Assembly: GCA_002364555.1 (NCBI GenBank) | Contig: DEYM01000126.1 | Coordinates: 1-20,712 of the forward strand | Origin: Phycisphaerales bacterium UBA3158 | GTDB lineage: Bacteria > Planctomycetota > Phycisphaerae > Phycisphaerales > SM1A02 | Length of the DNA: 20,712 nt | Direction: 5' to 3' | Part shown: positions 15,483 through 20,712 of the stretch, piece by piece | How the letters are laid out: every line of letters starts with the position of its first letter | Position numbering within the stretch: the stretch's first letter is position 1 | Notes under the pieces: model-generated | Database searches by the model: none | What the model was told of the DNA's origin: nothing | What the model saw: only the letters and a program-made list of their open reading frames with translations | Program-made: the position numbers and the translations under genes

Positions 15483-16694
15483 CTACGACTCAGGATGCTC
15501 GAAAATGGTGGCGAGCCCCTGCCCGACACCCACACATAGTGTAGCCAGGCCCCTGGGCATATTTCGACGATTCATTTCATGAATCAGCGTAGTAGCCAGC
15601 CTGGCCCCCGATGCACCCAATGGATGGCCTATGGCGATGGCGCCACCGTTGACGTTGACGCGGTCGATATCGATATCGAGTTCACGCACACAGGCGATGG
15701 ATTGGGCGGCAAAGGCCTCATTGAGCTCGAAGAGATCGATATCCCCGGTTTTCAGGCCAGCTCTGTCGAGTGCCTTTCTGGTCGCTGGAACGGGTCCGAG
15801 TCCCATGGTGGCTGGATCGACTCCGGCTGATGCGGAATGACCGACAATCGCCAGAGGTTCGAGACCCAGGGATCTGGCACGCTCCAGTTCCACAAGCACC
15901 AACGCCGAAGCGCCATCGTTCACGCCTGAACTATTGCCTGCCGTGACTGTTCCGGCGTCATCCTTGGCGAATGCTGGTCGAAGTCTGGCCAGTTTTTCAA
16001 CGGTCGTGTCCGGGCGTGGATGTTCATCCGTGTCGACAACGACGGGATCTCCCTTTCGCTGTGGAACATGGACCGGAATGAGCTCATCCTTGAAGAGTCC
16101 CATCTCGTTTGCCAGGGCCCATCTTTGCTGGCTCAGTACAGCGAAGCGATCCTGCTCTTCCCGGGAGATGCTGAACTGACGAGCCACGTTCTCAGCGGTT
16201 TCACCCATTGCGTGCGGGTAATGAAGCTTCGACAGTGCCGGATTGGTGAAACGCCAGCCGATCGTGGTGTCGTAGACCTCGGGAATCCTGTTGAAGGCGG
16301 TGGTGCTCTTGGCCATCACGAACGGTGCCCGGCTCATGCTTTCGACACCTCCGGCAACCAGCACGTCGCCATGTCCCGATTCGATCATCCTGGCGGCGAT
16401 GTGAATGGCTTCAAGACCCGAGGCGCACAGTCTGTTCACGGTCGTACCCGGAACCGTCTCGGGAAGACCAGCCAACAGACCAGCCATTCTGGCGACATTG
16501 CGATTGTCTTCACCGGCTTGATTGGCCGCTCCAAAATAGATTTCATCGATCGTTCCCGCATCGATGCCGGCCGTTGAGACGGCCTCACGAATGGCAATGG
16601 CGGCCAGATCATCTGGTCGCATGGAGGAAAGACCGCCGCCATAGCGGCCAAAGGGGGTTCGAACGGCTGAGATGATTGCTGCGCGTCTTGTCAT
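15483..16694 (-). CDS. paaJ: Beta-ketoadipyl-CoA-type thiolase (PaaJ/PcaF-like)
   Basis: A 403-residue thiolase. The nucleophile is C90 (N-R-L-C-A-S-G-L-E-A-I), with H357 (N-G-G-A-I-A-I-G-H-P-L-G-A-S-G) and C387 (T-L-C-V-G-V-G-Q-G). The stretch D-T-T-I-G-W-R-F is shared with 3-oxoadipyl-CoA thiolases and separates this from acetoacetyl-CoA thiolases. In the phenylacetate route this enzyme cleaves 3-oxo-5,6-dehydrosuberyl-CoA and 3-oxoadipyl-CoA, releasing acetyl-CoA and finally succinyl-CoA. It leads the eight-gene run, 22 bases before paaA. The ATG at 16694 gives standard residue numbering; a TTG three codons earlier is the only in-frame alternative nearby. A perfect TATAAT lies 8 bases upstream, so the message may be leaderless. 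Confidence 0.93.
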   Translation of the reverse strand: MTRRAAIISAVRTPFGRYGGGLSSMRPDDLAAIAIREAVSTAGIDAGTIDEIYFGAANQAGEDNRNVARMAGLLAGLPETVPGTTVNRLCASGLEAIHIAARMIESGHGDVLVAGGVESMSRAPFVMAKSTTAFNRIPEVYDTTIGWRFTNPALSKLHYPHAMGETAENVARQFSISREEQDRFAVLSQQRWALANEMGLFKDELIPVHVPQRKGDPVVVDTDEHPRPDTTVEKLARLRPAFAKDDAGTVTAGNSSGVNDGASALVLVELERARSLGLEPLAIVGHSASAGVDPATMGLGPVPATRKALDRAGLKTGDIDLFELNEAFAAQSIACVRELDIDIDRVNVNGGAIAIGHPLGASGARLATTLIHEMNRRNMPRGLATLCVGVGQGLATIFEHPES

Positions 16695-16702
16695 GGGGAC
16701 CA

Positions 16703-16708
16703 ATTATA
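16703..16708 (-). promoter_or_regulatory. Perfect -10 box of the thiolase-paaABCD-E1-E2 operon
   Basis: TATAAT on the minus strand, 8 bases before the thiolase ATG. The usual 6-8 nt from -10 to transcript start would place the 5' end at or within a base or two of the ATG, so no leader or Shine-Dalgarno is possible from this promoter. The -35 position (TGCCCA at 17-nt spacing) is weak, which could mean an activator is needed. Confidence 0.5.
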
Positions 16709-16848
16709 AGGCGATTGCAGAAGGATGGGCAGATCCCAGAGGCTCCAGAGGGCGGTTCTCTCCGGAAAGCGATGCCGTCCTGGCTCATCAACGGAGGTGG
16801 TTCTGGCGAGGCATCTCATCTTTTCATCGTATTCAGGCCGTCCCTCCC

Positions 16849-16857
16849 TGATACCAT
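16849..16857 (+). promoter_or_regulatory. Extended -10-like element for the YHS-repeat gene
   Basis: TGATACCAT (TG-N-TAnnnT) would start a message near 16865 with a leader of about 26 nt. The leader contains AAGGA at 16877-16881, nine bases before the ATG, a usable ribosome binding site. The element lies in the 195-base divergent gap shared with the paa operon; the rest of that gap shows no ORF or RNA gene that I can support. Confidence 0.35.
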
Positions 16858-16890
16858 CTACCTCCATTCTCACAGCAAGGACATCTTCTC

Positions 16891-17766
16891 ATGAACCCAC
16901 GCCTTCTCTCCATCTCGATCGCCCTGATGACACTCACATTCTGCATGGCGATGGCGCCGGTCAACACGAACTGTCCAATGACCGGAAATACGGCGAAGCC
17001 TGAGGTCCTGATGGACATGAAGGGCAGCGAGATCGCCTTCTGCTGTGGCGGTTGTCGAGCTCGTTTCGAGAAGCTGGACCCCACTGATCAGGCGTCCAAG
17101 CTCAAGGCGGTTGGCGTGAAGATGTCGATGGAAGTCGGCAAGCCCGCTGGCAAGCCCGCCTCATTCGTCGATGAGCTGATTCTCAGCAGGGCCTATCTGC
17201 TGCCGAACTGTCCGATTACCGGCAAGCCCGTCGATTCGGCCAAGGCGCCCGCGAGAAAGGTCATCAACGACCGGGAGATCATCTTCTGCTGCATGCCGTG
17301 CATCGAGAAGTTCGATGCCGACCCGGCCAAGTACAACACCGCCATCAATGATCGGATCATCAGTGCTCAGCTGCCCGGATATCCATTGAAGAACTGTCTG
17401 GCAAGCGGTCGTCCGATCGATGTGAAGGGCACGCCTACCGATGTCGTATTCGGAAACCAGTTGATGAGATTCTGCTGCGGTGGTTGTGCGACCTTCGTCC
17501 AGAACGATCCGATCCGTCTGAAGAAGGCGGTCAGTACGCTTGAAGCGGGCTACATCTCCTCCCAGATGCCCGGTTATCCGATGGACTCATGTGTCATCAG
17601 CGGCGAGCCTCTGGGCGACTCCACGGTGAACGCCATCGTCGGAAATCGTCTGGTCAGGGTGTGTTGTGGCTCTTGTGAAAAGAAGCTCAATCACAATCCG
17701 CGGAAGTACCTGGCGAAGATCGACGCCAAGGTCAAGGCCGATGCATCCGGTTCGTCAGAGGACTGA
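16891..17766 (+). CDS. Secreted protein with four YHS/TRASH-like cysteine repeats
   Basis: A 291-residue exported protein. Residues 1 to about 22 are a signal peptide (basic start, long hydrophobic core). C18 within it lacks a proper lipobox, so a lipoprotein is unlikely. The rest is four copies of a unit: C-P/L/V-x-T/S-G, about 22-25 residues, then F/V-C-C-x-x-C. The cysteines are C28/C51/C52/C55, C107/C133/C134/C137, C169/C195/C196/C199 and C234/C258/C259/C262. Spacings approximate the C-x(19-22)-C-x3-C TRASH pattern and YHS domains, which bind metal ions. Units 3 and 4 are each preceded by a near-identical Q-L/M-P-G-Y-P. Likely roles are periplasmic metal binding or sensing; no catalytic part is visible. 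It is divergent from the paa operon and convergent with the kinase gene. Confidence 0.8.
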   Translation: MNPRLLSISIALMTLTFCMAMAPVNTNCPMTGNTAKPEVLMDMKGSEIAFCCGGCRARFEKLDPTDQASKLKAVGVKMSMEVGKPAGKPASFVDELILSRAYLLPNCPITGKPVDSAKAPARKVINDREIIFCCMPCIEKFDADPAKYNTAINDRIISAQLPGYPLKNCLASGRPIDVKGTPTDVVFGNQLMRFCCGGCATFVQNDPIRLKKAVSTLEAGYISSQMPGYPMDSCVISGEPLGDSTVNAIVGNRLVRVCCGSCEKKLNHNPRKYLAKIDAKVKADASGSSED

Positions 17767-17771
17767 TCGCA

Positions 17772-20712
17772 TCACTTCTGATCCAGTCTTTCCATGAGGA
17801 TCGTTCGTATGGCATCCATCTCCGCCTGAGATCGGATTCTGGACTCTCTGGTCACGTTCGCTTCGACGGCATCAGGGGCACCTCCCGTGGAAGTGGCCCA
17901 TCCGTCCATCGTGGATCGCATCTTCTCTCGAAGAGTCGTCTGTTCATCGATCTCCTCGGCGAGCCTTGCTCTCGGAAGCGTGTGCCAGATCTTGATCGAT
18001 CCATTGGAGCAGCTGGCTACCAGTCTGGTTTCATCCGGTGTGAACGAGAGCAGATCGATATCGTGATCATTGCCTCTGAGCGTGAACATGACATCACCGG
18101 TGTCGACATCATGCAGTGAGATGTTCCGGTTGTTGTTGACGACGGCAAGGCGGTCGAATTGATGACTCATGTCGCTCGCCGATTCCTCGAGCAACTCGCC
18201 ATCCAGATCGATTTCGGGATCCCATGTGACGCTGTTCCATGAGCGTATGGAGCCATCGGTAGTCACGGCTATCAATCTCTGGCCATCTGTCGACCAGTTC
18301 AGATCGGATATCGCGGCACCATCACCATCGAGGAAACTCAGCTGATCGCCGGTCTGCATCGACCAGACCTGTATGGATCCATCATCCAGACCACTGACGA
18401 TTCGCTCGCCATCGGAGGAAAGAAGGATCTTCATCACCGGTCGCTTGATTGGTATGCGAAGATCCGTCCTCTCGCTTCCCTTGTCGGCGTTCCACTTGCG
18501 TATGGAGCCGTCGTTCGATGCGGTTATCAGCAGCTGGCCACTGGTGTCGAAGATCATGTCGTTGATCGCTCCGTCATGCGCCTCCAGACGGGACTGGACC
18601 ACTCCGGATTCGATTGACCAGATTCGAAGCTCACCCTCCTCATCCGCGGTCGCTATCCGATTCGACGAGGTGTCGAATGCAATGGCGCTGATAGCGGAAT
18701 CATGCCCGGTCAGCGTCGCCTCGATGACACCATCGTCGATGTCCACGACCTGCAGGTCGTTTGATTGCGTGGGGATCGCGAGCATCCCGGACGACTGCTC
18801 GAGCACGAGTGGAGCTTCGCTTCTCCAGGGTCTGTCAATACGAAATGCCTCTTCGCCTGTCACCAGATTCCAGATGCGAAGCGTATTGTCCCGGGCGGTC
18901 GAGACCAGTCGGTTTCCATCGGCGGAGATGTCGAGGTCCACGATTTCACCCTCATGACCACTGAGCGTGCCCAGTGAATCTCCGGTCGTGAGATCCAACA
19001 CGACGATGTCGCCATCCGTCGTTCCGGCGAGAATCCAGGGGAGCGTGGGACCGAATACCCAGGTCGTCAGGTCATGATCCTCGATGTCAATACTGTCGAT
19101 CTGATCGAGCCCTCGAGCTGACCAGAGTCGAGCGCCCGACTTGGAGGTGGCCAGAACACGCAGGCCGTCCTTGGTGAACAGGACATCGCTTACTCGATCC
19201 TCGTGACGACCAATCGAAACAGCGGATGGCGGGTTGGAGTCGATATTCCAGACCTGCAGATGCCCACCGGAATCGGCTGTCACCAGCTGTCTGGAACGTG
19301 TGGAGAACGAGGTCGCGGTTGGTGTTGAAACATCTATGCTCTTGATTGAGTCGGGATCATCGAGCTGAATGATTGAGAGACCATCTTTGTTGGGCACGGC
19401 GACCATTTTCCAGTCGTCAGACATCGACCAGCCCTTGGAGGGTTCTGCCAGCACCTTGCCGTCGCGAATATCGACGATGGCATAGTTTCCCCTTTCATTG
19501 CCAAGCAGAGCGAGATTGCCATCAGGATTGAGCTGAATCCTCGAGACGAGTCTCACGGGAGTGGGCCAACTGGCAACCTCTCGTCCGGTAAGCACGTCCC
19601 AGATCCGGAGATCTCCCGACATCGTTGCCGTTACCAGTTGGATGGCTGAATTGTCGAATGCGGCCGAGGTGACATCCAGATCGTGCATCAGTGTGCCGAC
19701 CGATTGTTCACCAGTCGTCGCGTTGAGGAGTCGAACCTTGTTGCGTGAAAGCGCCGCGATTCGCGAGCCGGTGGTATCCATCACGATTGAACTGGTATCG
19801 GCTGGAATCGCGATCTCGGATATGGTCCTGGAATTCCTGCTGTTGACGACTTCAAGACGTCCCCTCGAATTCACATAGGCGATACGTCGGCCATCACCAC
19901 TGAACACGAGATCTGGCTGACCGCTCTGCGGTTCAGGGATCGTCTGGAGTATCTGGCCATTCGATGTGTCGACGATCTGGAGTCGGGCGTCCTTGTCGGC
20001 GATGACGGCGAGTTTGTCATCCGGTGAAAGGACCACCTTGTCTGGATCCTGCTTTGGTATTTCCAGAGAGACCATTGGCATCGAATTCCGATCAATGGTC
20101 TGTTCAGAGTTCCAGATGGTCAATCGCTCCGGCGTCAACGAATGGATCACATTCGCCGAGGGATGCATTCGGGATCGAATGGGGAATTCATCCGGTCGAT
20201 TGATTCTGCCGAGGCTCGGATCCGCCTGGACCCAGAGATGTTGCCATTCGAATGGCTGCTCATCACGCTGCCCGATTGCTGCCATGCGGAGTCTGTACAA
20301 GGCATCCTCGTTATCTTTGGATTCCAGAGACAGCGATGCCGTGAGAAGATTGGAGATGTAGTTGACCTGCTGCAGCTCCTCCTGTGTCGTGATCAGCGAC
20401 TTGTTGAGCTTGGCCGTCGCCTCCTGCTCAAGTTTCTTCTTGGCAAGCTCTTCCTCGGATCTGAGGCTCGCGGCCTGGAGCTCCTCCTGGATCCTCTTGA
20501 TCTTGTCATTCTGCTCCTGAAGAGCGATGTTCTGCTCCTCCGCCTTGTCCAGTTGCCAGAGTGCGAAGTACAGACCGACAAGCAAGGTCACGAAGACGAT
20601 GACGGCAACCAGGAATCCACTCCTATTGCGACGGAGGAACTTCTTCAGCCTGTAGGTCGACGTCTCGGGTCCGGCGACTAGAACATCGCCCTGAAGATAT
20701 CGACGTATGTCC
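17772..20712 (-). CDS. Membrane Ser/Thr kinase-type protein with WD40 repeats, C-terminal part
   Basis: The frame stays open to the window edge, so the N-terminus is missing; GTG at 20591 is only an internal codon. The first visible residues (D-I-R-R-Y-L-Q-G-D, then Y-R-L-K-K-F-L-R-R-N-R) match the segment after the kinase domain in planctomycete PknB-like Ser/Thr kinases. A membrane helix follows (F-L-V-A-V-I-V-F-V-T-L-L-V-G-L-Y), then a coiled coil of about 70 residues rich in E, Q, K and L. The rest is about twelve WD40 blades ending in forms such as L-R-I-W-D-V, L-R-I-W-N-L, I-R-K-W-N-A, I-Q-V-W-S-M and I-K-I-W-H-T. The kinase fold itself is outside the window, so enzyme activity is inferred. 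The likely role is signalling with a propeller sensor or scaffold outside the cytoplasm. Confidence 0.85.
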   Translation of the reverse strand, partial: DIRRYLQGDVLVAGPETSTYRLKKFLRRNRSGFLVAVIVFVTLLVGLYFALWQLDKAEEQNIALQEQNDKIKRIQEELQAASLRSEEELAKKKLEQEATAKLNKSLITTQEELQQVNYISNLLTASLSLESKDNEDALYRLRMAAIGQRDEQPFEWQHLWVQADPSLGRINRPDEFPIRSRMHPSANVIHSLTPERLTIWNSEQTIDRNSMPMVSLEIPKQDPDKVVLSPDDKLAVIADKDARLQIVDTSNGQILQTIPEPQSGQPDLVFSGDGRRIAYVNSRGRLEVVNSRNSRTISEIAIPADTSSIVMDTTGSRIAALSRNKVRLLNATTGEQSVGTLMHDLDVTSAAFDNSAIQLVTATMSGDLRIWDVLTGREVASWPTPVRLVSRIQLNPDGNLALLGNERGNYAIVDIRDGKVLAEPSKGWSMSDDWKMVAVPNKDGLSIIQLDDPDSIKSIDVSTPTATSFSTRSRQLVTADSGGHLQVWNIDSNPPSAVSIGRHEDRVSDVLFTKDGLRVLATSKSGARLWSARGLDQIDSIDIEDHDLTTWVFGPTLPWILAGTTDGDIVVLDLTTGDSLGTLSGHEGEIVDLDISADGNRLVSTARDNTLRIWNLVTGEEAFRIDRPWRSEAPLVLEQSSGMLAIPTQSNDLQVVDIDDGVIEATLTGHDSAISAIAFDTSSNRIATADEEGELRIWSIESGVVQSRLEAHDGAINDMIFDTSGQLLITASNDGSIRKWNADKGSERTDLRIPIKRPVMKILLSSDGERIVSGLDDGSIQVWSMQTGDQLSFLDGDGAAISDLNWSTDGQRLIAVTTDGSIRSWNSVTWDPEIDLDGELLEESASDMSHQFDRLAVVNNNRNISLHDVDTGDVMFTLRGNDHDIDLLSFTPDETRLVASCSNGSIKIWHTLPRARLAEEIDEQTTLREKMRSTMDGWATSTGGAPDAVEANVTRESRIRSQAEMDAIRTILMERLDQK

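Noticed and set aside
15461..15535. ATG at 15535 as start of paaA
   Set aside because: It would overlap the thiolase gene by 53 bases. The added residues are not PaaA-like, and the ATG at 15460 has AGGAA at good spacing.
1..20712. CRISPR arrays, tRNA or rRNA genes, insertion sequences, integrase genes
   Set aside because: No regular spaced repeats, no cloverleaf-like or rRNA-like segments and no transposase or integrase motifs were seen on either strand.

Overview
The window is moderately G+C-rich and densely coding, with no gene-free stretch over 300 bases. The 195-base divergent gap at 16696-16890 is the longest. It most resembles Planctomycetota, possibly a marine Phycisphaerae-like lineage. 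The evidence is a Ser/Thr-kinase-type juxtamembrane segment followed by a coiled coil and about a dozen WD40 repeats (right end), weak use of Shine-Dalgarno sites, and the other family types seen. The taxonomic placement is inference.

The core of the window is aerobic phenylacetate (paa) catabolism, in two blocks. A minus-strand run of eight closely spaced genes (16694 down to 9031) encodes a beta-ketoadipyl-CoA-type thiolase, PaaA, a double-length PaaB, PaaC, PaaD, and then the E1-alpha, E1-beta and E2 subunits of a 2-oxo-acid dehydrogenase complex. Gaps are 24 nt or less and three junctions overlap or nearly abut. A separate plus-strand pair (3802-6098) encodes PaaN, an aldehyde dehydrogenase without a hydratase domain, and PaaY, with a 1-nt start/stop overlap. 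PaaN is divergent from an unusual permease that fuses an APC transporter, a PTS EIIA-like domain and a TrkA-C/RCK_C domain. Read together, the 2-oxo-acid dehydrogenase could make phenylacetyl-CoA directly from phenylpyruvate. PaaABCD would then form the ring 1,2-epoxide, PaaN would oxidise the ring-opened aldehyde, and the thiolase would do the beta-ketothiolysis steps. PaaK ligase, PaaE reductase, PaaF/G/H and the oxepin-CoA hydrolase are not in the window.

Left flank: the end of a TPR protein, an HdeD/DUF308-like membrane protein, and a roughly 61-aa small protein divergent from it. Between the two paa blocks on the minus strand lie a secreted thioredoxin-fold (TlpA-like) protein with a helical C-terminal extension and a strong terminator hairpin. 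Below these are a dihydrolipoamide-dehydrogenase-like flavoprotein that has lost its redox cysteines, and a coupled two-helix membrane protein. Right flank: a secreted protein with four YHS/TRASH-like cysteine repeats, and the WD40 kinase (5' end outside the window).

The most unusual points are the 2-oxo-acid dehydrogenase embedded in the paa operon, the tandem PaaB, the cysteine-less E3-like flavoprotein, the four-fold cysteine-repeat protein, and -10 boxes placed 7-9 nt before start codons, which suggests leaderless transcripts.
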